A stretch of DNA of 45,220 bases from Oscillospiraceae bacterium (GCA_015065285.1 SVQP01000011.1:1-45220), one strand, 5' to 3'. Shown: positions 8,043-16,173, numbered from the stretch's first letter. The notes: generated by a model from the letters alone, not told the origin. Made by a program: numbers and translations.

Positions 8043-9131
8043 TTACAGGTCAAGTAAAAGATCGGTCACGGCAAGCGCGGCAGCCGCCTCGACCACGGGT
8101 ACGGCACGGGGCACAATGCAGGGGTCGTGTCTGCCCTCTATTTTGAGCGTGGTATTTTCCATGCGGGAGAAGCTGATGCTTTTCTGCTCCTTGGCGATCG
8201 AGGGCGTGGGCTTGATGGCAACGGTAAAGAGGATGGGCTCCCCGTAGGTCATGCCGCCTAAGATTCCGCCTGCGCGATTGTTGGCGGTATAGATGCTTGA
8301 GCCATTGGTGTAAAAGTGATCGTTGTTTTCCGAGCCGCGCATATTTGCCACGTCAAAGCCTGCGCCAAACGAAATGCCCTTGACTGCGGGAATGCCCCAC
8401 ACAGCCTCGGAAATGGCGCTTTCCACCGAGCGGAACATGTGCTCGCCAAGGCCTGCGGGCGCGCCCGAGACCCTGCATTCGATCAACCCGCCAACCGAGT
8501 CGCCATCGGCGCGAGCCTCTGCTATAACAGCCTTCATTCTTTCTCCCGAGGAATAGTCGAGCGTGGGAAAATCGCGCTGTGCCAGATGGTCGAAATCTGT
8601 AAAGCCATTGTCCGTGGGGTGCAGGGGAGCATCATATACACCGCCGATACACAGCGCGTGCGCACCGATGCGGATGCCCTTGGTGGCAAGATGTTGCAGG
8701 CAGATGCCGCCCGCTGTGCACATCAGTGCGGTCAAGCGTCCCGAGAAGTGTCCGCCACCGCGCAGATCCACCGCTTCCCCGTATTTCAGGCGCGCGGCAA
8801 GATCGGCGTGCCCCGGGCGGGGAACGTCGAAAGCATAGTCCTGTGAGCGGGTATTGGTATTGTAAATGACTGCCTCGATGGGCGAGCCGTCGGTATAAAG
8901 CAAGCCGTCCTCTCCCTTGATCATGCCGCTTTTGAAATGCGGCTGATCCGCCTCTTTGCGTGGGGTGGACCAGGCATTCTGCCCGGGTGCGCGACGTGCC
9001 ATAAACGTCTGCAGCACGTCCGTATCCACGGCAATGCCTGCGGGCAGACCCGAAAGCGTCATGGAGATCTCGGGATCGTGCGAGCCGCCGCGAATATCCA
9101 GCTTGATATTATTTCCGTATGGATGGGGCAT
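8043..9131 (-). CDS. aroC: Chorismate synthase
   Basis: This 362-aa enzyme removes phosphate from EPSP to make chorismate, using reduced FMN as cofactor. Diagnostic motifs are present: RPGHAD, GDSVGG, a long conserved block around GEHMFRSVESAISEAVWG, NRAGGILGGMTYGEPI and the C-terminal GRHDPCIVPRAVPVVEA. Two usually invariant places deviate: the N-terminal GESHG motif reads GGSHD, keeping the His, and the FSGRETA motif reads FSGRLTA. A clade-specific variant is the simplest explanation, since the remaining active-site blocks are intact. It lies 12 nt after aroA and 10 nt before the unknown gene. A GGAG 8 nt upstream supports the ATG at 9131. Confidence 0.95.
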   Translation of the reverse strand: MPHPYGNNIKLDIRGGSHDPEISMTLSGLPAGIAVDTDVLQTFMARRAPGQNAWSTPRKEADQPHFKSGMIKGEDGLLYTDGSPIEAVIYNTNTRSQDYAFDVPRPGHADLAARLKYGEAVDLRGGGHFSGRLTALMCTAGGICLQHLATKGIRIGAHALCIGGVYDAPLHPTDNGFTDFDHLAQRDFPTLDYSSGERMKAVIAEARADGDSVGGLIECRVSGAPAGLGEHMFRSVESAISEAVWGIPAVKGISFGAGFDVANMRGSENNDHFYTNGSSIYTANNRAGGILGGMTYGEPILFTVAIKPTPSIAKEQKSISFSRMENTTLKIEGRHDPCIVPRAVPVVEAAAALAVTDLLLDL

Positions 9132-9143
9132 AGAAAGCTCCTT

Positions 9144-10409
9144 TCAGTGTGTTTGGCAGAGCAGGTCAAGCTGCTCCCAGAAGGTGGGGTAGGATTTTGC
9201 CACTGCTTGCGCATCCTCGATCGTGACGGGGGCTTGGCAGCCAAGTGAGGCAACTGCTGCGGTCATGGCAATGCGGTGGTCTCCAAAGGATTGCACCGTG
9301 CCGCCATCAAGCGTCGGCTTGCCCACAATGACAAGACCGTCATCGGTTTCGCGAACGTCAGCACCCAGTGCGCGCAGCACCGCGGTGGTAGTGGCAAGTC
9401 TGTCGGATTCCTTGATGCGCAGTCTGCCTGCGCCCGTAATGCGTGTGGTACCCTGTGCCAGTGCCGCAGTTGCGGCAATCACCGGCACAAGATCGGGAAT
9501 CTGCGAGGCATCCAGGTCAATACCGTGCAAGGGCGCGGGAGAAACGGTCACGGTCTGCGCCGCCTCGTCCACCTGCACGTCGGCACCCATGCGCGAGAGC
9601 ACCGAGAGAATGGCGCGGTCACCTTGGGTAGAAGCGGGGTCAAGCCCCGTCACGCAGAGCGCGTGCTTGCCCACAGCCCCCATGCAAAGCCAAGGGGCAG
9701 CACCCGACCAGTCTCCACCCACCACGGGGGCAGAGGGGGCGACGTAGCGGCTGTGCGCGGGTATGCTCAGCACACCGTCATGCTCCTCTACCGCAATGCC
9801 AAAGGCTGCAAGTGCGGCAATGGTCATGTCCAGATACGGACGGGATTCCACCTGCCCGACCAAGCGGACGGTGGCAGGCGTATCAAGGTCAAGTAAGGGG
9901 AGCGCGAACAAAAGTCCGCTGATATATTGCGAGGAAACGTTGGCTGCAATCAAAAAGTCTGCTCCCTGCAGCTTGCCCGAAATCTCCAAGGGATTGGAGC
10001 CCTTGGGGGAGATGGTGGCACCGTGCTCGCACAAAAGCTCGTAAAGAGGGGAGAGCGGGCGCTTTGGAAGTCTGCCGTGCATCGTCATGCGCGCACGTGC
10101 GCCAAGGGCACAGATCACGGGCAGCAAAAAGCGCAGGGTGGAGCCGGATTCGGAGCAGTCCATGTCTGCTGTGTCGGGCACGCGATCAATGGGCATAACC
10201 CAAAAGCCTTGCTCGGTGCGCGTAATGCCTGCACCAAGGGCGCAAAGGCAGGAGACTGTTGCGTCAATATCGTCGTTGCTTTGCGCGCACACCACGTGCG
10301 TGGGCGCGTTTGCAAGGGCAGCGCAGATCAGGTATCTGTGCGCTTCGGATTTTGAAGGGAATGCGGGCAGTGTGCCGCGCGGCTTTGGGGTGCGTAGTGT
10401 AACTTGCAT
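9144..10409 (-). CDS. aroA: 3-phosphoshikimate 1-carboxyvinyltransferase (EPSP synthase)
   Basis: This 421-aa enzyme joins phosphoenolpyruvate to shikimate 3-phosphate to give EPSP, the sixth step of the pathway. The N-terminal substrate motif PSKSEAHRYLICAALA, the SGSTLRFLLPV loop, GDWSGAAPWL, the RIKESDR motif and FGDHRIAMTAA are all visible. The long in-frame extension to 10496 was rejected: AGAGGTGG stands 3 nt before the ATG at 10409, and the family begins with this VTLRTPKPRG segment. The fold is the usual pair of inverse alpha/beta barrels. The gene is 10 nt after aroB and 12 nt before aroC. It is a normal-length member of the family. Confidence 0.95.
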   Translation of the reverse strand: MQVTLRTPKPRGTLPAFPSKSEAHRYLICAALANAPTHVVCAQSNDDIDATVSCLCALGAGITRTEQGFWVMPIDRVPDTADMDCSESGSTLRFLLPVICALGARARMTMHGRLPKRPLSPLYELLCEHGATISPKGSNPLEISGKLQGADFLIAANVSSQYISGLLFALPLLDLDTPATVRLVGQVESRPYLDMTIAALAAFGIAVEEHDGVLSIPAHSRYVAPSAPVVGGDWSGAAPWLCMGAVGKHALCVTGLDPASTQGDRAILSVLSRMGADVQVDEAAQTVTVSPAPLHGIDLDASQIPDLVPVIAATAALAQGTTRITGAGRLRIKESDRLATTTAVLRALGADVRETDDGLVIVGKPTLDGGTVQSFGDHRIAMTAAVASLGCQAPVTIEDAQAVAKSYPTFWEQLDLLCQTH

Positions 10410-10419
10410 ATGCCACCTC

Positions 10420-11472
10420 TTAAATAAGCCCTGCAGCAAACCAAGCCTGCAGCTCGGAAGCGGGAATTTTGCAAAGGCGCGAATCACCAATGGCATACGG
10501 TACCACTAAAGTGATGCTGCCGCCCGTACGCTTTTTATCAGAAAGTGCGGCATTTGCCAACTGCTCGGCACTGTATTCGCAGCTTGTGGGAAGCCCCAGC
10601 TGCGCTGTCAGCGCGATCAGCGCGTCCAGATCCTTGGCAGGGCAAAGCCCCCGCGCAACGGCGGCACGCATGATCGTTACACTGCCAATGGCAACAGCCG
10701 AGCCGTGAGAGATGGCGAAATCCGAGCATTTTTCAATGGCATGCGCCACCGTGTGCCCCAGATTGAGCAGCTGGCGCAGCCCTGTGTCAAATTCATCCTG
10801 TTCTACCACGTCGCGCTTGTTTTGCACGCAACGGGCAATGACGCACTCGCAGGCGGGCGAGGTGCCTTGCTTGAGCATGCAGAAAAGCTCGCGGTCGTTG
10901 ATCACACCGTATTTGATCACCTCCGCGCAGCCGTCCGAAAGAATTTCGGGGGGCAGGGAGCGCAGCGTGTCGGGGTCGCAGATCACAAGGCTTGGTTGAT
11001 AGAAAGCACCTGCCAGATTTTTTCCGGCAGTCAGATTGATAGCGGTCTTGCCGCCAACCGAGCTGTCCACGCAAGCCAGCAGCGTGGTGGGAATCTGCAC
11101 AAAGGGAATGCCGCGCAGGTACACCGATGCCGCAAAGCCGCAGAGATCGCCCACTACACCACCGCCAAGTGCAAACATGGCATCGGTGCGCGTGTATTTT
11201 TGCGCTGCCATATGCTCAAGCAAATCTGCCAGCGTCTGCAGGGATTTGGAGCCCTCACCGTGCGCCACCACGTAAAGCTCGGGCACAAAGCCAGCAGCTT
11301 GCAGCGATTGCGCCAGCGCATCTGCATAAAGGGGTGAGACGTTGTCGTCGCTTACAATCAGCGCGCGGCAAGGACAAAGCACCTTTGCGGCAAGATCGCC
11401 TGCCTTGGCGAGCAGTCCGTGTCCGATATGCACCGAGTAGGGCTTGGAGGCTTGTACGGGAATGGTGATCAT
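10420..11472 (-). CDS. aroB: 3-dehydroquinate synthase
   Basis: This 350-aa enzyme cyclises DAHP to 3-dehydroquinate using NAD and a divalent metal. Family marks include the nucleotide-binding GEGSKSLQT and ALGGGVVGDLCGFAAS segments, the IPTTLLACVDSSVGGKTAIN block, KNLAGAFYQP, the metal ligands in DGCAEVIKYG, and LNLGHTVAHAIE with a further metal His. It is normal in length. The start codon overlaps the tyrA stop by 4 nt (ATGA arrangement), so translation is coupled to tyrA. The C-terminal domain carries the SHGSAVAIG motif with a metal-binding His. I see nothing truncated or altered at the active site. Confidence 0.95.
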   Translation of the reverse strand: MITIPVQASKPYSVHIGHGLLAKAGDLAAKVLCPCRALIVSDDNVSPLYADALAQSLQAAGFVPELYVVAHGEGSKSLQTLADLLEHMAAQKYTRTDAMFALGGGVVGDLCGFAASVYLRGIPFVQIPTTLLACVDSSVGGKTAINLTAGKNLAGAFYQPSLVICDPDTLRSLPPEILSDGCAEVIKYGVINDRELFCMLKQGTSPACECVIARCVQNKRDVVEQDEFDTGLRQLLNLGHTVAHAIEKCSDFAISHGSAVAIGSVTIMRAAVARGLCPAKDLDALIALTAQLGLPTSCEYSAEQLANAALSDKKRTGGSITLVVPYAIGDSRLCKIPASELQAWFAAGLI

Positions 11473-12320
11473 TTGCTTGTCTTCCTTCCGTCAATCTGTT
11501 CTTTGGCAATTCTTCCGTCTGCCAGAAGCTGCCGCAGCGTATCCTTGTCGCCGTTTGCAATCGCATCGCGGTATTTGGTCAGCGAGGCAATCAGGCTGTC
11601 AATTTCATAAAGCAGGGGTTGGTCGTTTTGTAAGAAAAGCTCGCTCCACATATATTCGTTCAGCCAAGCCACGCGGGTCATATCCTTGTAGCTGCCTGCC
11701 GAAAAGCCCTTGTGCGAGCGTGCGGTGGGGCTTTTGACGTATGCGTTGGAGACCACGTGCGCAAGCTGCGAGGTAAAGGCGATCATGCGGTCGTGCTCCT
11801 CGGCGGTGCTGACCGTGATCGAGCCAAAGCCCATGGGAGAGAGCAGGTGCTTGATGCGGTCGAGCAACAAAATATCCTCGTAAGTCGGGGGCACGATGAC
11901 CATGGGTGCGCCTGCAAACAGGTTGGCTTTGGTGTATTTGATGCCCGAATTGTGCGTGCCCGCCATGGGGTGACCGCCCACAAAGCAAAAGCCGTACTGC
12001 TCTGCCAGAGCAAAGCCGATGGAGCACACCTGCTGCTTGACACCGCAAAGGTCCATGAGCACGCAATCCTTTTTTAGCAAGGGGGCAATTTCCTGCATAT
12101 AAGTCACCGCAGCATCGGGGTAGAGCGCAATCAGCACAAGGTCGCATTCGGGCAGCGTATCCTTGTCCAGCGTGCCGTCAATCATGCCGCAAAGCAGGGC
12201 ATAGCTTTGCGAGGTGGGGTTTTTGTCATAGCCCAACACACGCACGTCGGGCGCGTTTTGCTTGTAAGCCTTGGCAGCCGATCCACCGATCAAGCCAAGA
12301 CCGCAAATTCCAATTGTCAT
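11469..12320 (-). CDS. tyrA: Prephenate dehydrogenase
   Basis: This 283-aa enzyme oxidatively decarboxylates prephenate to 4-hydroxyphenylpyruvate, the committed step to tyrosine. The N-terminal Rossmann fold begins with ICGLGLIGGSAAKAYK, and the NAD domain ends near GGHPMAGTHNSGI, which contains the catalytic His. The C-terminal helical dimerisation domain includes the SQLAHVVSNAY block. There is no fused chorismate mutase and no C-terminal ACT domain, so feedback control by tyrosine would have to act elsewhere. No prephenate dehydratase gene is in the window, so the phenylalanine branch must be encoded elsewhere. It is the second gene of the operon, 12 nt after aroF, with an AAGGAG about 9 nt before its start. 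Confidence 0.93.
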   Translation of the reverse strand: MTIGICGLGLIGGSAAKAYKQNAPDVRVLGYDKNPTSQSYALLCGMIDGTLDKDTLPECDLVLIALYPDAAVTYMQEIAPLLKKDCVLMDLCGVKQQVCSIGFALAEQYGFCFVGGHPMAGTHNSGIKYTKANLFAGAPMVIVPPTYEDILLLDRIKHLLSPMGFGSITVSTAEEHDRMIAFTSQLAHVVSNAYVKSPTARSHKGFSAGSYKDMTRVAWLNEYMWSELFLQNDQPLLYEIDSLIASLTKYRDAIANGDKDTLRQLLADGRIAKEQIDGRKTSK

Positions 12321-12332
12321 AAAAGGGGCTCC

Positions 12333-13346
12333 TTAGTGTTCGATATCCGAAATTGCGTCCAGAATCAGGTGGACGTGGCGCATGGTTTTGTCAAATTGCT
12401 CGGGGGTCAGCGACTGCGCACCGTCACACATGGCGTGCGTGGGGTCGTTGTGCACCTCGATCATCAAACCGTCCGCGCCTGCGGCAGCGGCAGCCAGCGC
12501 CATAGGCTCAACCAGCTTTGCAGATCCGGTTGCGTGGCTGGGGTCCACGATTACGGGCAGGTGAGTCAGCTCGTGCAGCACGGGCACAGCAGAAAGATCC
12601 AGCGTGTTGCGCGTATAGGTTTCATAGGTGCGGATGCCGCGCTCGCAGAGAATGACGTTCTCGTTGCCGCCTGCCATAATGTACTCGGCAGACATGAGAA
12701 ATTCCTTGAGCGTTGCGGCAAGACCGCGCTTGAGCAGAATGGTCTTATCGGTTTTGCCAAGCTCCTTGAGCAGCTCGAAATTCTGCATGTTGCGCGCGCC
12801 AACCTGGATCACGTCCACCTCTTCAAACATGGGCAGGTGATTGGCATTCATGATCTCGGAGACGATGGGCAAGCCGGTCTCCTTTTTTGCGTGCAGCAAA
12901 ATCTCAATGCCGTCCGCCTTCAGACCCTGAAAATCGTAAGGGGAGGTGCGGGGCTTGAAAGCACCGCCGCGCAGCATGGTAGCACCGCTTGCCTTGACCG
13001 CGCGCGCAATCTCTGCCACCTGCTCCTCGCCCTCCACCGAGCAAGGACCTGCAATTACGGCAAAGTTGCCGTCGCCCACAAGGGTGTTTCCCGCGCGGAT
13101 GACGCTGTTATCGGGGTGAAACTTTCTGTTGGCGCTCTTGAAGGGCTCACTGATCCGCTTGACCGTTTCCACGTAAGAAAGGCTGCCCAGCAGATCCTCG
13201 TCAATGCGCGAGGTATCGCCTACAAGACCTACGATGGTCTGATATCGACCTGCCGAAAGGTGGGTGGTCAGACCCTGAGAGCGGATCCATTCTGTCAGGC
13301 TTTGAATTTGTTGTTCGGTCGTGCCGGGCTTGAGTACGGCGATCAT
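12333..13346 (-). CDS. aroF: DAHP synthase with N-terminal regulatory domain
   Basis: This 337-aa enzyme condenses phosphoenolpyruvate and erythrose 4-phosphate, the entry step of aromatic synthesis. Residues about 1-70 form a ferredoxin-like domain of the type found in the Thermotoga-style DAHP synthase, where it mediates inhibition by Tyr and Phe. The barrel follows, with AGPCSVEG, the metal Cys region [47 protein letters not shown] and the metal site IEVHNDP. GGAGG lies 8 nt before the ATG at 13346. It is the first enzyme gene of the operon and lies behind a Phe/Tyr-rich leader peptide and attenuator, so it may be controlled by aromatic amino acids both in transcription and by allostery. 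Confidence 0.95.
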   Translation of the reverse strand: MIAVLKPGTTEQQIQSLTEWIRSQGLTTHLSAGRYQTIVGLVGDTSRIDEDLLGSLSYVETVKRISEPFKSANRKFHPDNSVIRAGNTLVGDGNFAVIAGPCSVEGEEQVAEIARAVKASGATMLRGGAFKPRTSPYDFQGLKADGIEILLHAKKETGLPIVSEIMNANHLPMFEEVDVIQVGARNMQNFELLKELGKTDKTILLKRGLAATLKEFLMSAEYIMAGGNENVILCERGIRTYETYTRNTLDLSAVPVLHELTHLPVIVDPSHATGSAKLVEPMALAAAAAGADGLMIEVHNDPTHAMCDGAQSLTPEQFDKTMRHVHLILDAISDIEH

Positions 13347-13375
13347 GGTGAGTTCCTCCTTGGGGGGTGCTGATT

Positions 13376-13406
13376 AAAAACAAAAATACCGCAGCTTTTA
13401 CTGCGG
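13376..13406 (-). terminator. Attenuator terminator of the aro operon
   Basis: On the minus strand CCGCAG (13406-13401) and CTGCGG (13394-13389) form a 6-bp stem with a TAAAAG loop, followed by TATTTTTGTTTTT (13388-13376). It lies between the leader peptide and aroF, so it would stop transcription before the first enzyme gene. Its 5' half (GCAGTAAAAG, 13404-13395) can instead pair with TTTTTGCTGC (13454-13445) upstream, an antiterminator of 10 pairs including two G-U pairs. Confidence 0.85.
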
Positions 13407-13444
13407 CGTGTCAAAAAATACAGGTTCATTTCACGTATGACTCG

Positions 13445-13504
13445 GCAGCAAAAAATACCTTTATTACATCGCAAAAGCGTAATAATAAAGGAAGCTATCG
13501 CTGC
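13445..13504 (-). promoter_or_regulatory. Leader hairpin competing with the antiterminator
   Basis: On the minus strand CCTTTATTA (13491-13483) pairs with TAATAAAGG (13466-13458), and CGC/GCG around a TTTT loop extends it inside. GCAGC (13504-13500) can also pair with GCTGC (13449-13445), which would hide the strand needed for the antiterminator. The hairpin spans the Leu and Tyr codons of the leader peptide, so a ribosome stalled at those codons would prevent it from folding. Confidence 0.75.
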
Positions 13505-13523
13505 AAACGAACGCAAAAAACAT
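13464..13523 (-). CDS. Phe/Tyr-rich leader peptide of the aro operon
   Basis: This reading frame encodes the 19-residue peptide MFFAFVCSDSFLYYYAFAM. Eight of 19 residues are Phe (5) or Tyr (3), including three Tyr codons in a row. GGAG sits 7 nt before the ATG, and the frame begins about 22 nt after the expected transcription start. It precedes competing hairpins and a terminator ahead of aroF, which is the layout of classical leader-peptide attenuation: low charged tRNA-Phe or tRNA-Tyr would stall the ribosome, break the leader hairpin and allow the antiterminator. The peptide probably has no function of its own. The composition matches the end products of the operon. Expression is not shown by sequence alone. 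Confidence 0.8.
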   Translation of the reverse strand: MFFAFVCSDSFLYYYAFAM

Positions 13524-13552
13524 GCACTTTCTCCTTTTTTCCTGATATGTTA

Positions 13553-13581
13553 AGTGTAGCACCGACGAGTGCGTTTGTCAA
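13553..13581 (-). promoter_or_regulatory. Promoter of the aro operon
   Basis: On the minus strand TTGACA (13581-13576) and TACACT (13558-13553) are 17 nt apart. Transcription would begin near 13546 and give a leader of about 200 nt before aroF. Confidence 0.85.
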
Positions 13582-13610
13582 GGGCTTGTGAGAAATTTCT
13601 TGCGTTTTTG

Positions 13611-13639
13611 TAGACAAATCAAAGTCAATCTGCTATAAT
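13611..13639 (+). promoter_or_regulatory. Promoter of the vanZ-like/lytTR/mutY operon
   Basis: TAGACA (13611-13616) and TATAAT (13634-13639) are 17 nt apart, diverging from the aro promoter with about 30 nt between the two -35 boxes. Confidence 0.8.
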
Positions 13640-13673
13640 AAGATATATTCTGAAGGAAAAGGGGGACAGGCGG

Positions 13674-14381
13674 ATGGGTACGCGTGTACAAACACCGATT
13701 TGGTCGGGACCGGGCAAAACGCTTTATATTGTTGCCGTGCTGCTTGGAGTGGGGTATGCCGTGTGCGAGCCCTTGATGACGCTCTCACCATTTATCAAGC
13801 TGATCTGGCTGCTTCCCGTTTGTATCGCCTTATATATCGGCGGCAGACTGATCTGCGTGGGCGAGGCGCACACAAGGCGTGTCATGCTGCCCACCTGCGC
13901 TGCCATTTTCGGGCTTTATTGCGTGCTGCTTTTGGATGTGGTGCTGTTTGACAGCGTATGGTTTGACCGCGAGCCCGAGGCGGTGCGCACCATCAATCTC
14001 ATTCCGTTCCGCATCATTGTTGCGTTTGTGAGCAGCATGTTTGACAGCCGCGGACTGTTTTTGCAGGCAGTCTGGAACGTGGGCGGCAACCTTGTACTGT
14101 TTTGCCCCTTTGCATTGTTTCTGCCATTGTGCGCCAAGTGGACGGGAAAATGGTACGGCGTGCTTGGCATCAGTGCTGCGTGCATTGTGGCGGTGGAGCT
14201 TGCGCAGTATGTCAGCGCAAGAGGCAATGGGGATATTGACGACGTGATCTTGAACTTGTCCGGGGTCATGCTTTTGTGGGGGATCTTGCAGATCCCACCT
14301 GTCAAAAGGCTGTATGCAAGCCTTGTGCTTTGCATGCCCGGGCAGGAATATTTTCAAAAATTATCAGAGGAGGATGTCTGA
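13674..14381 (+). CDS. VanZ-like family membrane protein
   Basis: This 235-aa integral membrane protein has about five hydrophobic segments (near 18-38, 43-62, 75-95, 136-152 and 160-180). It carries the family marks NLIPFR, NVGGNLVLFCPFALFLP and the conserved acidic GDIDDVILNLSG segment before the last membrane helix. VanZ-like proteins are common in Firmicutes; the founding member gives low-level teicoplanin resistance, but most have no known biochemical role, so resistance should not be assumed. It is the first gene after a good promoter and its stop codon shares one base with the start of the LytTR regulator, so the two are translationally coupled. That suggests an envelope-related function. 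Confidence 0.88.
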   Translation: MGTRVQTPIWSGPGKTLYIVAVLLGVGYAVCEPLMTLSPFIKLIWLLPVCIALYIGGRLICVGEAHTRRVMLPTCAAIFGLYCVLLLDVVLFDSVWFDREPEAVRTINLIPFRIIVAFVSSMFDSRGLFLQAVWNVGGNLVLFCPFALFLPLCAKWTGKWYGVLGISAACIVAVELAQYVSARGNGDIDDVILNLSGVMLLWGILQIPPVKRLYASLVLCMPGQEYFQKLSEEDV

Positions 14382-15079
14382 TGTTTTATACAGCGATTTG
14401 TGACGATGAATCGGTCTTTTCCGAGCGTGCCAAGGAGCTTTTGGATAAGGTGCTGGATGAAAAGGGTATTACCCACCGCACCGATTGCTTTTCTTCTACC
14501 GAGGAGCTGCAGGCAGCCATGCGCAAATGCGAATATACGCTTTTGCTGCTGGATATCGTGATGGATAAGCGCACCGGACTTGAATTTGCTACCGAGCTGC
14601 GCCGTGCGGGCAGCCGCGTCAATATCATTTTTATTACGTCCAGTGCCGAGTTTGCGCTGGATGCCTATGAGGTGTATCCGCTGACCTACCTGACCAAGCC
14701 CATTGATCCTATCAAGCTGCGCCGCGCCATCGGGCTTTGCCTTGAAAAGATGGAAAAGCAGCCGGGACTTGTTATCAGTGACCGAAAGCTGGGGCACGTC
14801 ATGGTGGAATACGATGATATTCTGTATCTGGAAAGCCAGAAGCATGACATTGTGGTATATGCGCGCGACGGGCAGCAGTATACGTTTATGGGCAGCTTCG
14901 AGTCGTTTTGCGAAAAGCTGCCTGCGGATATTTTCTTCCGCTGCCATCGCTCCTACAGCGTCAATCTGAGACATACCAGCCGCATCAGCAACCGCGAGTA
15001 TACCATGAGAAACGGGGATCTGATTCCCATCTCGCGCACGCAGTACAAGCTGGCTTGCGAAAAATTTGCGGGGCTTTGA
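14381..15079 (+). CDS. LytTR-family response regulator
   Basis: This 232-aa regulator has a receiver domain (about 1-118) and a LytTR DNA-binding domain (about 135-232). The acidic pocket CDDE (8-10), the phospho-acceptor Asp58 in LLLLDIVMD and the conserved Lys in YLTKPI (near 107) are present. The LytTR part shows DDILYLESQKHDIVVY and the FFRCHRSYSVNL block, typical of AgrA/LytR-like binding. The start at 14381 is set by GGAGG before it and by overlap with the vanZ-like stop. No histidine kinase is adjacent, so the partner must be encoded elsewhere or the protein works without one. It continues into mutY with no terminator. Confidence 0.92.
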   Translation: MFYTAICDDESVFSERAKELLDKVLDEKGITHRTDCFSSTEELQAAMRKCEYTLLLLDIVMDKRTGLEFATELRRAGSRVNIIFITSSAEFALDAYEVYPLTYLTKPIDPIKLRRAIGLCLEKMEKQPGLVISDRKLGHVMVEYDDILYLESQKHDIVVYARDGQQYTFMGSFESFCEKLPADIFFRCHRSYSVNLRHTSRISNREYTMRNGDLIPISRTQYKLACEKFAGL

Positions 15080-15083
15080 TGCT

Positions 15084-16139
15084 ATGAGCTTACCTGTATC
15101 CATGGTGCAGCCGCTGCTGATCTGGTACCGTCAGAATGCCAGAGATCTGCCGTGGCGCACAGAGATCACGCCCTATCGCGTGTGGATCTCGGAAATTATG
15201 CTGCAGCAAACCCGCGTGGAGGCGGTCAAACCGTATTTTGAGCGCTTTATGCGTGAGATTCCCGACGTGCGCGCACTTGCAGAGGTTCCCGAGCAAAAGC
15301 TGCTCAAGCTGTGGGAGGGGCTGGGATATTACAGTCGTGCCCGTAATCTGCAAAAGGCGGCAAGGCAGATCTGTGCCGAGTATGGCGGAGAGCTGCCTGC
15401 GGATGCGGCAGAGCTGCAAAAGCTTTGCGGCATCGGTGCATATACAGCAGGTGCCATTTCCTCCATTGCGTTCGGTCGTCCTGCGCCCGCAGTGGACGGC
15501 AACGTCATGCGCGTGTGGGCAAGATTGCGTGGCTGTGAGCAGGATATTCTGCAGCCGTCGGTGCAAAGGGCGGCGAGAGAGGACGTTGCCGCCATGATTC
15601 CCCAAGAGAGCGCAGGGGAGTTTACCCAGGCGCTGATCGAGCTGGGTGCAACCGTTTGCGTGCCGGCAGGCGAGGCGAGATGCCACGCATGCCCCCTGCA
15701 GGCGTTTTGCAGTGCCATGGCACAAAATAAGACCGATCTTTTGCCCGTGCGTGCCAAGGCAAAGCCGAGAAAGCAGATTCCCATGACCGTGCTGCTTTTG
15801 CACGACGCAGAGCGCGTGGTGCTGCACCAAAGAGAGCAGAGCGGCTTGCTGGCAGGCATGTATGAGTTTTATCAGATCGAGGGCAAGATGAGCTGTGATG
15901 AGGCGGTGCTGCATGCAAAAGCCTTGGGCTTTGAGGTGCTGGAGGCGGAGGAGGAGCTTTTTGCCAAGCATATTTTCACCCACCTTGAGTGGCACATGAC
16001 CGGCTATGCTTTGCGCGTCAAGGATGCCTCTGTTGCCAAGGGCAACTTGTGTGCCGCCACCGTGCAGGAGCTTGGCAGCAAATATCCCATCCCGGGCGCA
16101 CACCGCGCCTTTCGCGAGTGGGCAGAGAATCACTTATAA
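15084..16139 (+). CDS. mutY: A/G-specific adenine glycosylase
   Basis: This 351-aa repair enzyme removes adenine paired with 8-oxoguanine. The start of the catalytic domain (PWRTEITPYRVWISEIMLQQTRVEAV) carries the catalytic Glu, and the helix-hairpin-helix LCGIGAYTAGAI is followed by AVDGNVMRV with the catalytic Asp. The iron-sulfur cluster Cys run at the end of that domain is C-x7-C-x2-C-x5-C, one residue longer in the first interval than the usual x6. The C-terminal part (about 225-351) resembles the MutT-like domain that recognises 8-oxoguanine. The ATG at 15084 is preferred over an upstream TTG at 15066. It is the last gene of the operon before a strong terminator. Confidence 0.93.
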   Translation: MSLPVSMVQPLLIWYRQNARDLPWRTEITPYRVWISEIMLQQTRVEAVKPYFERFMREIPDVRALAEVPEQKLLKLWEGLGYYSRARNLQKAARQICAEYGGELPADAAELQKLCGIGAYTAGAISSIAFGRPAPAVDGNVMRVWARLRGCEQDILQPSVQRAAREDVAAMIPQESAGEFTQALIELGATVCVPAGEARCHACPLQAFCSAMAQNKTDLLPVRAKAKPRKQIPMTVLLLHDAERVVLHQREQSGLLAGMYEFYQIEGKMSCDEAVLHAKALGFEVLEAEEELFAKHIFTHLEWHMTGYALRVKDASVAKGNLCAATVQELGSKYPIPGAHRAFREWAENHL

Positions 16140-16145
16140 AATGAG

Positions 16146-16173
16146 CGGACGGAGAAAATCTCCGTCCGTTTTT
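16146..16173 (+). terminator. Terminator after mutY
   Basis: CGGACGGAGA (16146-16155) and TCTCCGTCCG (16159-16168) form a perfect 10-bp stem with an AAA loop and a following T run. Confidence 0.9.

Noticed and set aside
12207-13373. A 388-codon plus-strand frame opposite aroF
   Set aside because: It is the shadow of aroF and the start of tyrA; no start signal or domain.
13347-13552. T-box riboswitch in the aroF leader
   Set aside because: The conserved T-box sequence (AGGGTGGNACCGCG type) and the stem I pattern are absent, whereas a translated Phe/Tyr-rich frame fits the layout.
13674-14381. Glycopeptide resistance gene
   Set aside because: The VanZ-like family is broad and no vanHAX-type genes are present, so resistance is not supported.
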